Part shown: piece by piece, positions 45,427 through 53,787 of the stretch
Layout of the letters: every line of letters begins with the position of its first letter
Position numbering within the stretch: position 1 is the stretch's first letter
Assembly (NCBI RefSeq): GCF_037977055.1
Contig: NZ_CP150274.1
Coordinates: forward strand, 2,418,001 to 2,482,000
DNA length: 64,000 nt
Reading direction: 5' to 3'
Source of the DNA: Paenibacillus sp. FSL K6-1096
GTDB taxonomy: Bacteria > Bacillota > Bacilli > Paenibacillales > Paenibacillaceae
Translations under genes and position numbers: made by a program
The notes under the pieces: generated by a model
Database searches by the model: none
What the model saw: only the letters and a program-made list of their open reading frames with translations
Told to the model about the DNA's origin: nothing

Positions 45427-45837
45427 TTACCCGATGGACTGGCCGGAGACATCCCCCCTGCTGCGCGGGCTGCGGATCAGCAGATTGGCCATGTTGTAAT
45501 TGGATTCCAGCGTGGCGTCCACCACGATCATCCCCTGGCGGACGGCAAATTCGTAGCTGATCTCGCCGTGGGTCCACCTTTTCTTGTACTTCAGGCTCTC
45601 CAGAGCCATAACCCGGAAAGAGGATTGCTGCACCGGGGTCAGCCCTCCCTGCTCTGCGGAGAAGCTGCCGCTGCGTCCGGCAAGCGGATGATGGCGGATG
45701 CCGAATTTGCCGATGATATTGTTCCTGATCTGTACAAATACGGTCCCTGAATTCAGTCCTGACAATTCCTCCTGCAGCTCGTGAAACACGAGATCGATCT
45801 GTCTCGCCAGCGATAAATGTTCCGTCTTCACAACCAT
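45427..45837 (-). CDS. Conserved-looking protein of unknown function
   Basis: A 136-residue soluble protein that I do not recognise. It starts with an amphipathic helix (LARQIDLVFHELQEEL), then a strand-rich core (GTVFVQIRNNIIGKFGIRHHP) and an RWTHGEISYEFAVRQ segment. The last 13 residues are polar and probably disordered. AGGAGG lies directly before the start. A sigma-A promoter at 45972-46000 gives an untranslated leader of about 130 bases, unusually long for a small gene. Confidence 0.7.
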   Translation of the reverse strand: MVVKTEHLSLARQIDLVFHELQEELSGLNSGTVFVQIRNNIIGKFGIRHHPLAGRSGSFSAEQGGLTPVQQSSFRVMALESLKYKKRWTHGEISYEFAVRQGMIVVDATLESNYNMANLLIRSPRSRGDVSGQSIG

Positions 45838-46205
45838 TTCCTCCTAAAAACGTCTTGTGGGTGATGCAGCCTACAGGCTCTGCTTCTCACAAAACTTGCT
45901 GTCCTAAGCAGTTGCTTAATTTTTGTGGGCAGAAGATCAGCTTAGCAGCGCTTATATAAGGCTTTAGGCTCATTATAGGATACTAATTAAGCATGCACAA
46001 CATTATTCAACATAATTGGGTTATAATCCCTATAAATGCGCAATTTTCTTAAACCTATCGGCAAAATCCAAACTTTAATCGTCCTATTTCGACAAAAATA
46101 CAACATTAAAAGACCCCTTTTCCGGGGTCTTTGCGCATTAACACATATTTTTTGTCTATTAAGCAGACGGTGAGCTGACCGATCCGCCTTATTTTCGACA
46201 AATTC
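45838..46205 (-). promoter_or_regulatory. Gap with a promoter, a long leader and a terminator
   Basis: Minus-strand TTGTGC (45995-46000) and TATAAT (45972-45977) are 17 bases apart and drive the gene to the left. Its leader contains AAGCAACTGCTT and other short inverted repeats. AAAGACCCC...GGGGTCTTT at 46108-46132, followed by TTTTAATG on the minus strand, ends pepF transcription. Confidence 0.65.
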
Positions 46206-48005
46206 TTAAGCGTGCTGTTCCGTCATCTTCAGGAACTCATTAATATCGGCTGTAATCAGGTCGGCTGCCCCCTGCCAGAAATCAGGCAGTGTCAGATCAA
46301 CACCCAGATGCTTCGACACCAGCTGCTCCAGCGTCATGACCCCGGTATCCTGCAGCAGGCTGTCATATTTATCGGCAAAGGAGGCGCCTTCCTGCAGAGC
46401 AAGCCGGTACAAGCCGGTGCTGAACATATACCCGACGGTGTACGGGAAGTTATAGAACGGCACATCCGTGATATAGAAATGCAGCTTGGAGGCCCAGAAA
46501 TGCGGGTGGTACTCCGAGAGAACCCCGCAGAAGGCCTCCTTCTGTGCTTCCACCATCAGACGGGACAGCTCCTCGCTGCTGACCAGCCCGGCCTTGCGCT
46601 GCTCGTAGAAGCGGGTCTCGAACAGGAAGCGGGCATGAATATTCATGAAGAAGGCCACGCTGTTCTGGATCTTCGCTTCCAGCAGAGCCAGCTTCTCTTC
46701 GGCGCTGTCTGCCGATTTCACCTGCGCATCGGCGACAATGACCTCCGCGAACGTCGAAGCCGTCTCGGCCACATTCATCGCATAATTCTGGTTGAAGTAC
46801 GGCTGATCGTCCAGCAGGAAGGAGTGATAGGCGTGGCCCAGCTCATGCGCAAGCGTGGACACATTGGACGGAGTGCCGCTGTAAGTCATGAAGATGCGCG
46901 ATTCCTTGCTCTCCGGGAACGATACACAGAAGCCACCTGGACGCTTGGCCGGACGGTCTTCGACCTCAATCCAGTTATTGTCGAAGGCATGTTCGGCGAA
47001 ATCCGCCAGCTTCGGACTGAATTTGCGGAACTGGGTCACGATGTCGGCTGCTGCCTGATCGTAAGGGATTTTGCCGGAGGACTTGCCGACAGGGGCTTCA
47101 ACATCAGCCCAGGCGAGCGATTCCAGGCCCAGCAGCTCCGCCTTGCGCTTCAGGTAGGATACCAGCGCCGGCTTATTCTTCGTAATCACATCCCACATGA
47201 CATCAAGCGTCTCGCGCGACATCCGGTTGATGCTGAGCGGCTCCTTCAGCACATCCTCCCAGCCCCGGCCCTTGTACAGCTTCAGGCGGAAGCCGGCCAG
47301 ATGGTTCAGGGTGTCTGCGCAATAGTCAGCGGCACCGCCCCAGGCCTCTTCCCATTTGCGGAACATCGTGCGGCGGACCTCAGGGTCCTCATCGGAGAGC
47401 TTGTTAAAGGCCTGCCCGGCGGACAGCAGCTTCTGGCCTTCTTCATCTTCAAAAGGAATCTTGATCTCGCCGACAATCGTCTCGTAATGCTCGCTCCAGC
47501 CATGGTAGCCGTCGACAGCCAGCTCAAGCGCCAGGCTCTCCAGCTCCGGGCTCATCTTCTCCCGGGCCTGATCCCGGCTCTCGCCGAGGACGAAGCTGAG
47601 CTGCGCAATCTCCGGACGGGCCATCCATCCGGCCCATACGTCATCCGGTGTCTCCCGCAGCACGTTGTCGAAGGCAGAGCTGATGCCCTCAAAGCCTGCA
47701 CGCAGCCCCATCACCTTGGACGACAGCCGGACCGCCCCCTTGTCGAGCTGATTCTGGGCACCCAGACAGCCGGTGAACTCCGCTGCTTGTGTAAGGCGTC
47801 CCGCACAGCTCTGCAGCAGCTCAATCACGCTGTCCAGCTGCCGGGTCCCGTCCACATCCGCAGGGGCGGCTGCCGCAGCCACCTGTCCGCGCAGCTTCTC
47901 AATATCGGACGCAAGCTGGCTCAGGAAGCTCTCGAACTGCTGCGAGGCGGAGCCTCCCGCAAAAATCGAATCCAGCTCCCATGTCAGCGATAACGGTTGT
48001 TTCAT
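46206..48005 (-). CDS. pepF: Oligoendopeptidase F (M3B metallopeptidase)
   Basis: A 599-residue cytosolic zinc peptidase. The HExxH motif is HELGH at residues 387-391, with the third ligand glutamate about 25 residues on (ETASTFAEV). An N-terminal helical lid precedes it. It cleaves peptides of roughly 7-17 residues; B. subtilis relatives affect sporulation signalling peptides when overproduced. A truncated hemoglobin gene like yjbI lies nearby, echoing the B. subtilis yjbG-yjbI neighbourhood. Confidence 0.94.
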   Translation of the reverse strand: MKQPLSLTWELDSIFAGGSASQQFESFLSQLASDIEKLRGQVAAAAAPADVDGTRQLDSVIELLQSCAGRLTQAAEFTGCLGAQNQLDKGAVRLSSKVMGLRAGFEGISSAFDNVLRETPDDVWAGWMARPEIAQLSFVLGESRDQAREKMSPELESLALELAVDGYHGWSEHYETIVGEIKIPFEDEEGQKLLSAGQAFNKLSDEDPEVRRTMFRKWEEAWGGAADYCADTLNHLAGFRLKLYKGRGWEDVLKEPLSINRMSRETLDVMWDVITKNKPALVSYLKRKAELLGLESLAWADVEAPVGKSSGKIPYDQAAADIVTQFRKFSPKLADFAEHAFDNNWIEVEDRPAKRPGGFCVSFPESKESRIFMTYSGTPSNVSTLAHELGHAYHSFLLDDQPYFNQNYAMNVAETASTFAEVIVADAQVKSADSAEEKLALLEAKIQNSVAFFMNIHARFLFETRFYEQRKAGLVSSEELSRLMVEAQKEAFCGVLSEYHPHFWASKLHFYITDVPFYNFPYTVGYMFSTGLYRLALQEGASFADKYDSLLQDTGVMTLEQLVSKHLGVDLTLPDFWQGAADLITADINEFLKMTEQHA

Positions 48006-48110
48006 ATATGCTCACCATTCCTTTGCTTATATTGGTTTTCTTTTGTGTTTGCGGTGCTGCCATGGTAAAGTGAAGTTCAATACTCCACCAACAGCAAGGA
48101 GGGCCTTCCT

Positions 48111-48296
48111 GTGAAGCCACTGCAAATCTCGCCGGAGACGGCGGTTACCTTATCGAAGCAACTCGGCGTTCCGCTGGAGCACCTGATGCATATGCCCCAG
48201 CATATTTTGCTGCAAAAGATTGCTGAACTATCCAAGAAGACAGCCAGCGAGCCGGACGAAGGCAGCAGCTCCCCGGGCGGGCAGGAGCAGCAATGA
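48111..48296 (+). CDS. yycC: YycC-family small protein
   Basis: A 61-residue protein whose first 44 residues (MKPLQISPETAVTLSKQLGV, then LEHLMHMPQHILLQKIAEL) match the YycC family. It has an extra Ser/Gly/Gln-rich tail. The function is unknown. Its last codons overlap the start of the next gene by four bases (ATGA), so the two are translationally coupled. Confidence 0.85.
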   Translation: MKPLQISPETAVTLSKQLGVPLEHLMHMPQHILLQKIAELSKKTASEPDEGSSSPGGQEQQ

Positions 48297-48523
48297 TTCC
48301 TTTCAGCCACACCTGGCCTTATGAGATCATTCTTGGGGATATGTACGTCCAGTATTGCCCGTTCTGCGGCCGGGAGAACGTCCTGCTGCCGATGCGGCCG
48401 AAGGAGCTTCAGAGCGTGCGTGAGGGCAAAAAAAAGCTGCTGGTCTTCCCCTGCTGCAGCGCCAGCCCTACCGTCGTCGACAACGACAATGACTATCTGC
48501 TGTTCGACCGGGCGGTCCGCTGA
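48293..48523 (+). CDS. Small cysteine-rich protein, zinc-ribbon-like
   Basis: A 76-residue protein with YCPFCGREN near residue 21 and FPCCSAS near residue 53, a spacing compatible with one zinc ribbon. I do not recognise the family. It overlaps the YycC-type gene by ATGA, so the two products probably act together. Confidence 0.72.
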   Translation: MIPFSHTWPYEIILGDMYVQYCPFCGRENVLLPMRPKELQSVREGKKKLLVFPCCSASPTVVDNDNDYLLFDRAVR

Positions 48524-48601
48524 TTCAAGGCAGCCGGCCCGCCGGTCCCTATACTGGGTAGAGGCACAGGAGATGAACTCTTCTGCGCCTCTTCCTGCTG
48601 C

Positions 48602-49306
48602 CTATGTAACGGAATGCAGCCCGTCCGGATCAGTATCCTCCCCGCGCATCTGCTCCCGCAGAATCGCCCACTGCTCGCGGGAAGCGCGGATCATCGCCGC
48701 GTCTACAATCCGCTGGTCGTTGACCACCCGGGAGAACCAGCGCACCGCAGCAGGGAATTCGCCGATCCGCCGGTTCAATTCCCCGATCAGATACATCAGG
48801 CGGGCATCATTGCCGCCGGACGAATCATTCTCGAACACCTTCACGTATTCATCCAGGGAATAGCGGAGGAACCGCTGCTCCTGCACCGTATTCCCCTGAT
48901 ACCGGTACAGCCAGGCAATATGATGGAGCAGGCTGGCGATAATCCGCTCCTTGTCATTGATGCTCTGGGCACAGATCAGGGCGAGCTTATAGGTCTCCAG
49001 AGCCTCCTCCCAGTTGCGCTTTTCCCCGAAGTCGCGGGGCTGCCAGCGTCTGCCGACCTGGGCCTCGAAGGACTTGCGCTGCCAGTCCGCCAGCTTGTCC
49101 GCCGAATTCTCCGTGGAGGCGAAGCCGCATTTGGGGCAGACCCGGACGACATAGTAATCGGGATTCTCCGCCTTGTAATAGGAGCAGAAGTCCGCATCGC
49201 GGCGGATGGCTTTTTTGAGGCTGGGACGGACTCTTGAGGTGGAGAATTCCTGTTCACAGTTACAGCAGGTAACCTTAATTGAGTAGAGCGGGATTAATTC
49301 CGGCAC
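48602..49306 (-). CDS. DUF2225-type protein with zinc ribbon and TPR-like helices
   Basis: About 234 residues. The N-terminus holds two zinc-binding pairs, TCCNCEQEF and RVCPKCGFA. The rest is a helical repeat region (EEALETYKLALICAQ, RFLRYSLDEYVKVF) resembling TPRs. This combination matches DUF2225 proteins of Firmicutes, whose function is unknown. GTG 49306 has AAAGGATGAGG upstream; ATG 49318 abuts the binding site and is less likely. Confidence 0.78.
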   Translation of the reverse strand: MPELIPLYSIKVTCCNCEQEFSTSRVRPSLKKAIRRDADFCSYYKAENPDYYVVRVCPKCGFASTENSADKLADWQRKSFEAQVGRRWQPRDFGEKRNWEEALETYKLALICAQSINDKERIIASLLHHIAWLYRYQGNTVQEQRFLRYSLDEYVKVFENDSSGGNDARLMYLIGELNRRIGEFPAAVRWFSRVVNDQRIVDAAMIRASREQWAILREQMRGEDTDPDGLHSVT

Positions 49307-49334
49307 GGGTGCCCTCATCCTTTCACAACAACGC

Positions 49335-49718
49335 TTATTCTTGGGGCATATTGACAAAATGATGTGCAGGACCCGCCAGCCGGCTGAGCACGAACGAGCG
49401 CAGGGGCTCATCCACCCCGGTCTCTTCGAGCGCTTCCTTCATACAGCCGAGCCAATCATCCGCCCTCTCAGGCGTAATCGGCACATGCATATGCCTGGCC
49501 CGCATCATCGGATGGCCGTGCTGCTCCGAATAGAGTGCAGGGCCGCCGAAGAACTGGCTCAGGAACTGATATTGCTTCTCCAGCACTGGAGTAATATCTT
49601 CCGGGAATAACGGGCCGAGCTGGGGGTGAAGCTGCACCTTGGCGTAGAACACAGTAACCAGGCGATGGACTCCCTCAGCACCTCCCAGATTGTCATACAG
49701 GCTTGCATTCGGATTCAT
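49335..49718 (-). CDS. Truncated hemoglobin, group II (YjbI-like)
   Basis: A 127-residue 2-over-2 globin. The family features are YDNLGGAEGVHRLV at the N-terminus, FFGGP, the proximal histidine at about residue 76 (RARHMH), and the G8 tryptophan (ADDWLGCM) marking group II. Such globins bind O2 or NO and are linked to redox protection. It lies 17 bases upstream of the DUF2225 gene and may share its transcript. Confidence 0.94.
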   Translation of the reverse strand: MNPNASLYDNLGGAEGVHRLVTVFYAKVQLHPQLGPLFPEDITPVLEKQYQFLSQFFGGPALYSEQHGHPMMRARHMHVPITPERADDWLGCMKEALEETGVDEPLRSFVLSRLAGPAHHFVNMPQE

Positions 49719-49831
49719 TGGAGGCTTCGCCTTCTTCCATATTAAACTAACCAGCGGTCGTTAATCATTATAACAAAAAATGCGCCTTACGGTTATCCCT
49801 GCCTAAAGACCCGCATCGCGAAACAAAATAA

Positions 49832-49882
49832 CCCCACAAAGTGAGGCTTTAGCGTAGGTGGTGACTCAGGTACTTTGCGGGG
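49832..49882. ncRNA. Structured RNA candidate or orphan terminator
   Basis: CCCCACAAAGT and ACTTTGCGGGG form an 11-base stem (one wobble) around a 29-base loop that contains further GAG/CTC pairing. On the minus strand it is followed by TTATTTTGTTT. The loop is much longer than in a plain terminator. No known RNA family was recognised. Confidence 0.45.
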
Positions 49883-49909
49883 ACCCCAAAACATATAAAT
49901 TCTAAAAAA

Positions 49910-49934
49910 AAGGCGCCGAACCGGAGTTCAGCGC
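49910..49934 (-). terminator. Terminator of the small peptide gene
   Basis: Minus-strand GCGCTGAAC and GTTCGGCGC pair around TCCG and are followed by eight T residues. It ends a transcript coming from the 31-codon ORF. Confidence 0.85.
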
Positions 49935-49945
49935 TCTTGAGCTAT

Positions 49946-50041
49946 TCAGTAGGTTCTAAATTCTTCATCACCAGGCGGGACAAGAGAGACCCGGATCACA
50001 TATACAAAAGCACAAACGAGAACTCCGGCAACTACACTCAT
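49946..50041 (-). CDS. Very small hydrophobic peptide gene
   Basis: A 31-codon ORF encoding MSVVAGVLVCAFVYVIRVSL followed by VPPGDEEFRTY: one membrane helix, then a polar tail. GGAG lies 8 bases before ATG 50041 (ATG 50047 is also possible), and a strong terminator follows the stop by about 12 bases, so the locus has the parts of a real gene. Size and layout recall small membrane regulators or type I toxins, but I see no family match. Confidence 0.55.
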   Translation of the reverse strand: MSVVAGVLVCAFVYVIRVSLVPPGDEEFRTY

Positions 50042-50214
50042 CACCATCACTCCATCCCTCAAAATCTTCGCAAAACAATGTGCATTGATTAAGTTTATAT
50101 TATCATAATTTCAATGAAAAAGCACCGGTAAATGTAACCGTTTTCCACGTTTTTTTGTGCTGTTTGTCCAGCTTCCGGCATACATCTAAGCATAAGAACT
50201 GGAGGCGACAACCG

Positions 50215-51468
50215 ATGATTCTGAACAAACATGCCGGTCTGCTGCTGGGGGGCGTAGTGGCCGGCTGTATGATGCTGATGCTGATTCACCCCATGGGCTC
50301 GCTGGATGCGGCGCTGCGCGGGCTTGCCGTCTGGTGGGACGTGCTGTTCCCCTCGCTGTTTCCGTTCTTCGTCATTTCAGAAATAATGCTGGGCTTCGGC
50401 ATAGTCCATCTCTTCGGCGCGCTGCTAGATCCGCTGATGCGTCCGCTCTTCAATATACCCGGCAGCGGCGGGTTCGTCGCTGCCATGGGATATGTATCAG
50501 GATACCCCGTCGGCGCCAAATTAACCGCCAAGCTGCGCGAGCAGAACATGATCAGCCGCGTGGAGGGCGAGCGGCTTGTTGCCTTCACGACTTCTTCGGA
50601 CCCGATTTTTCTGCTGGGCGCGGTATCGGTCGGCTTCTTTCATGATGCTTCGCTGGGGCTGGTGCTTGCCCTGGCCCACTACGGAAGCGGGCTGATTGTC
50701 GGCTTGCTGATGGCCTTCCATGGACGGAGCGGGTCAGGGGACCCGGACGGGGATGCCACTCTTCCAGCTGCTTCTGCTCCCACCGGGGGGCCTGGTCACG
50801 GAAGGCTGCGCACGGCGCTGAATGCGATGGCCGAAGCCCGCCGCAGTGACGGCAGGACGCTGGGAGAGCTGCTGAAGAGCGCCGTTGCCTCCTCCCTCCA
50901 GCTTATTATTGTGGTCGGCGGCCTGGTTGTCTTCTTCAATGTACTGATGGAGCTGCTCGCCCAAGCCGGTGTCATGTCCGCGCTGTTCAGCATGACCGGC
51001 GGGCTGCTCTCGCTGGCCGGCTTCCCGCAGGAACTCTCTGCCGCCCTGGTCAGCGGGCTGTTCGAGGTCACCCTCGGCGCGCGGTCGGCCGGGGAAGCGG
51101 CCGGAGGCATCCCCCTGCAGTTCAAGGCCGCAGCCGCAGCGTTCATTCTCTCCTGGGGCGGATTATCCGTCCATGCCCAGGTCGCCAGTATTCTGAACGG
51201 CACCGGCCTGCGGTATATTCCGTTCATGCTCGCCCGGCTCGTTCATGCCCTGCTCGCTACAGGCCTGCTGCTGCTGCTGTGGAAGCCTGTCACCGGCTCC
51301 GGCCTCGCCGCCTGGAGCGCGCTTCCTGCCGCCTACGGGCTGGCCGCGCCGCAGACCGCCTGGATCAGCAGCCTTCGCCTCTTCGGCCTGCTGCTGGCTA
51401 TTCTGCTGGTTCTGTCCGGCCTGATCCTCACGCTCGGCAGGCTGCGGCGTCTGCTGGTCCGCCGGTAA
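50215..51468 (+). CDS. ylbJ: Sporulation integral membrane protein YlbJ
   Basis: A 417-residue membrane protein with about eight helices. Family segments include WWDVLFPSLFPFFVISEIML, GYVSGYPVGAKLTA and TTSSDPIFLLGAVSVGFF. In B. subtilis YlbJ is a sigma-E protein needed for the spore cortex. The Gly/Pro-rich soluble loop in the middle (about 170-210) is longer than the helices around it. ATG 50215 has GGAGG about 9 bases upstream. Confidence 0.9.
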   Translation: MILNKHAGLLLGGVVAGCMMLMLIHPMGSLDAALRGLAVWWDVLFPSLFPFFVISEIMLGFGIVHLFGALLDPLMRPLFNIPGSGGFVAAMGYVSGYPVGAKLTAKLREQNMISRVEGERLVAFTTSSDPIFLLGAVSVGFFHDASLGLVLALAHYGSGLIVGLLMAFHGRSGSGDPDGDATLPAASAPTGGPGHGRLRTALNAMAEARRSDGRTLGELLKSAVASSLQLIIVVGGLVVFFNVLMELLAQAGVMSALFSMTGGLLSLAGFPQELSAALVSGLFEVTLGARSAGEAAGGIPLQFKAAAAAFILSWGGLSVHAQVASILNGTGLRYIPFMLARLVHALLATGLLLLLWKPVTGSGLAAWSALPAAYGLAAPQTAWISSLRLFGLLLAILLVLSGLILTLGRLRRLLVRR

Positions 51469-51567
51469 TTCATCTGCACCGCCCGGAATCGTCCGCTGAT
51501 ATTGTGTTCCGGGCCAAGATTGATTATGATCGGTGTATGACTGAATTGTTAAAGGAGCCTGTACATC

Positions 51568-52365
51568 TTGAGATACTATGTTCTGGACCGCGGAGATGAA
51601 TTGTCCATTCAACTGGCGGAGCAATTTCACAAGCTGGCGGCCGGCCGGAATCTGGAGCTGGATGCCAAGTCTCCCGAAATCGTGATCTCGATCGGCGGTG
51701 ACGGCACAATGCTGCACGCCTTCCACACGTTTATCGACCAGATCCCGAACCTGGCTTTTGTCGGCGTGCATACCGGCCATTTGGGCTTCTATGCGGACTG
51801 GCAGGCCGAAGAGCTGCCGAAGCTGATTGATTATATGTGCGGTGAAGTAGGCCCGCACCAGCCGCGAATCGTGAAGTATCCGCTGCTGGAACTGGAGATC
51901 CACAAGCAGTCCGGCTCAAGCTCCCATATTGCGCTGAATGAGTTCACCCTGAAGGGCGTAGACGGAACTGTCGTCATTCAGGTGGATATCAACGATGTTA
52001 CCTTCGAGATGTTCCGCGGGGACGGGCTGTGTGTCTCCACCCCTTCCGGCAGCACCGCCTACAACAAAAGTCTGGGCGGCGCTATGGTGCACCCTTCGAT
52101 CGAAGCGCTGCAGATTGCCGAAATTGCCTCGATCAACAACCGGGTATTCCGGACGATGGGCTCTCCGCTGCTGCTGCCGAAGCATCATCACTGCGACATC
52201 TTCTCGCGCAAGGACCAGCGGCTGCTGCTGACCATTGACCATAATAATATTCCTGTGGATGATCTGATCTCGGTACGCGCCCAGGTCTCCACCAAGAAAA
52301 TCAGCTTCGCCCGCTACCGACCCTTCCCCTTCTGGAACCGTGTCCGTGAGGCCTTTCTGGTCTGA
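51568..52365 (+). CDS. nadK: NAD kinase
   Basis: A 265-residue enzyme that phosphorylates NAD to NADP. The ATP/NAD motif GGDG is at residues 43-46 (SIGGDGTMLHAFH), and the second conserved region is GDGLCVSTPSGSTAYNKSLGG. Start TTG 51568 is supported by AAAGGAG 10 bases upstream. A terminator follows at 52428. Confidence 0.95.
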   Translation: MRYYVLDRGDELSIQLAEQFHKLAAGRNLELDAKSPEIVISIGGDGTMLHAFHTFIDQIPNLAFVGVHTGHLGFYADWQAEELPKLIDYMCGEVGPHQPRIVKYPLLELEIHKQSGSSSHIALNEFTLKGVDGTVVIQVDINDVTFEMFRGDGLCVSTPSGSTAYNKSLGGAMVHPSIEALQIAEIASINNRVFRTMGSPLLLPKHHHCDIFSRKDQRLLLTIDHNNIPVDDLISVRAQVSTKKISFARYRPFPFWNRVREAFLV

Positions 52366-52427
52366 CGCTGCCTAAGAAGGAAGCGGCTCTCCCGTCCGGG
52401 CCGGGCTTCAATTCTTACTGAGGCTAT

Positions 52428-52458
52428 AGCCGGAGATGCCCTGCTTCTCCGGCTTTCT
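52428..52458 (+). terminator. NAD kinase terminator
   Basis: AGCCGGAGA pairs with TCTCCGGCT around a 9-base loop and is followed by TTCTT. Confidence 0.8.
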
Positions 52459-52500
52459 TATGCGGCCGCAGCCGGTTCTGCGGATACCTTACAGAATGAA

Positions 52501-52530
52501 TGGACAGAGTGAAATTTCAGGTGGTATAAT
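52501..52530 (+). promoter_or_regulatory. Promoter of the stalk-domain protein gene
   Basis: TGGACA (52501-52506) and TATAAT (52525-52530) are separated by 18 bases. The gene starts about 45 bases downstream. Confidence 0.7.
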
Positions 52531-52575
52531 GATTCTATTTTACAAAGTTTGCTAATTGATGAAGGAGAGAATCTA

Positions 52576-53748
52576 TTGAAGAAATTGTTGTCCCTGCTGG
52601 GCATCAGCCTGCTGGCCCTGGTGTTGGCCGTTCCGGCTTTTGCAGCAGACAAGCCCATTCAAGTCTATATTAACGGCAGCAGCCTCACCTTTGCAGCCGG
52701 AGCTCCCTATCTGAAGAACAATACGGTGCTTGTGCCGTTCCGGGCGATTTTTGAGAGGCTCGGGCTTAAGGTGCTGTGGGAGGCCCAGACGGGTACGGTC
52801 ACCGGCACCGGCCCTGATCTGAATATCCGCCTGAAGGTTGGCAGCAAGCGTGCCAGCATCAACGGAACCGTCAAGCAGCTTACGGTTGCACCGGTCTCCT
52901 CAGCCGGTACGACTTACATACCGCTACGTTTCATTGCGGAAGCCACCGGAGGTACAGCGGTCTGGGAAGCCTCCAGCCGGAGCGTGAAGATTACCGTGCC
53001 GCAGTCCTCATCCGCGATGGAGCAGGAGGTCCAGGCACTCATCCATTTATCCAACAAGTACTACAATGAAGAACAGGCACAGAGCTTCTATTCGCTCACC
53101 GATGAACCGGACACTGCGGAAGCAGTAGCCCATATGAAGTCCCAGTTCGAGCTGTATGATCTACGCAATACGATCGACAGCCTGAAGATCCTTAGTCTTA
53201 CCGGCAATTCAGCTACCGTTCACACGGTGGAACGATCCGTACGGACCGGCGGACGCTATGCCCCGGACGAGCAGTATGAGTATTTGTACACGCTGGTGTA
53301 CAAGAACGGCAACTGGAGAATCTCCAGCATGGAGCTGCAGGATTCCACGGTCCTTCTAACCCGCGAGCAAGGGATGAAGCCGGTGGAGGCTCCCCAGAAT
53401 GATGCCGCAGCGATTAAGAATACGGTGAGCGCGTACTACCAGAACATGACCGCCAAGAATGTGGCAGGCACTATGGCCGTGATGACCTCTTTTGGCGAGG
53501 AATATGATACGGCCAGCAAGGAAGAGCTGGAGGACTTTTTTGCAAACTACGGCCTTGGCTATTCCCTGGCTTCCGCGAATATCTACTACTATGCATCCGG
53601 CGAAGCGGCAGTCTATACTGAGGTCACCATCAGCGACAGTGAGTCGGAGGAGACCTACAACCAGTCCCTGATCTTCCTGTTGTCCCAGTCCGGCAGCGGG
53701 TCCTGGACCATCGATGATACGTATCATATCAGCTTCGATTCGGAGTAA
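52576..53748 (+). CDS. Secreted protein with copper-amine-oxidase-like stalk domain
   Basis: A 390-residue exported protein. The signal peptide KKLLSLLGISLLALVLAVPA is cleaved after AFA. Residues 25-140 form a copper amine oxidase N-terminal-like domain (LVPFRAIFERLGLKVLWEA, YIPLRFIAEATGG), common in Paenibacillus surface proteins. Two NTF2/SnoaL-like segments follow. TTG 52576 is used because GAAGGAGAG lies 8 bases upstream. It precedes ctpA by 39 bases in the same direction. Confidence 0.82.
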   Translation: MKKLLSLLGISLLALVLAVPAFAADKPIQVYINGSSLTFAAGAPYLKNNTVLVPFRAIFERLGLKVLWEAQTGTVTGTGPDLNIRLKVGSKRASINGTVKQLTVAPVSSAGTTYIPLRFIAEATGGTAVWEASSRSVKITVPQSSSAMEQEVQALIHLSNKYYNEEQAQSFYSLTDEPDTAEAVAHMKSQFELYDLRNTIDSLKILSLTGNSATVHTVERSVRTGGRYAPDEQYEYLYTLVYKNGNWRISSMELQDSTVLLTREQGMKPVEAPQNDAAAIKNTVSAYYQNMTAKNVAGTMAVMTSFGEEYDTASKEELEDFFANYGLGYSLASANIYYYASGEAAVYTEVTISDSESEETYNQSLIFLLSQSGSGSWTIDDTYHISFDSE

Positions 53749-53787
53749 GCCCGAACCTCAAATTTCATCTAAAGGATGTTGTGACAC

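Noticed and set aside
46212..47993. A 593-codon plus-strand ORF opposite pepF
   Set aside because: It mirrors the codon pattern of pepF, has no family features, and pepF has a full HELGH peptidase signature.
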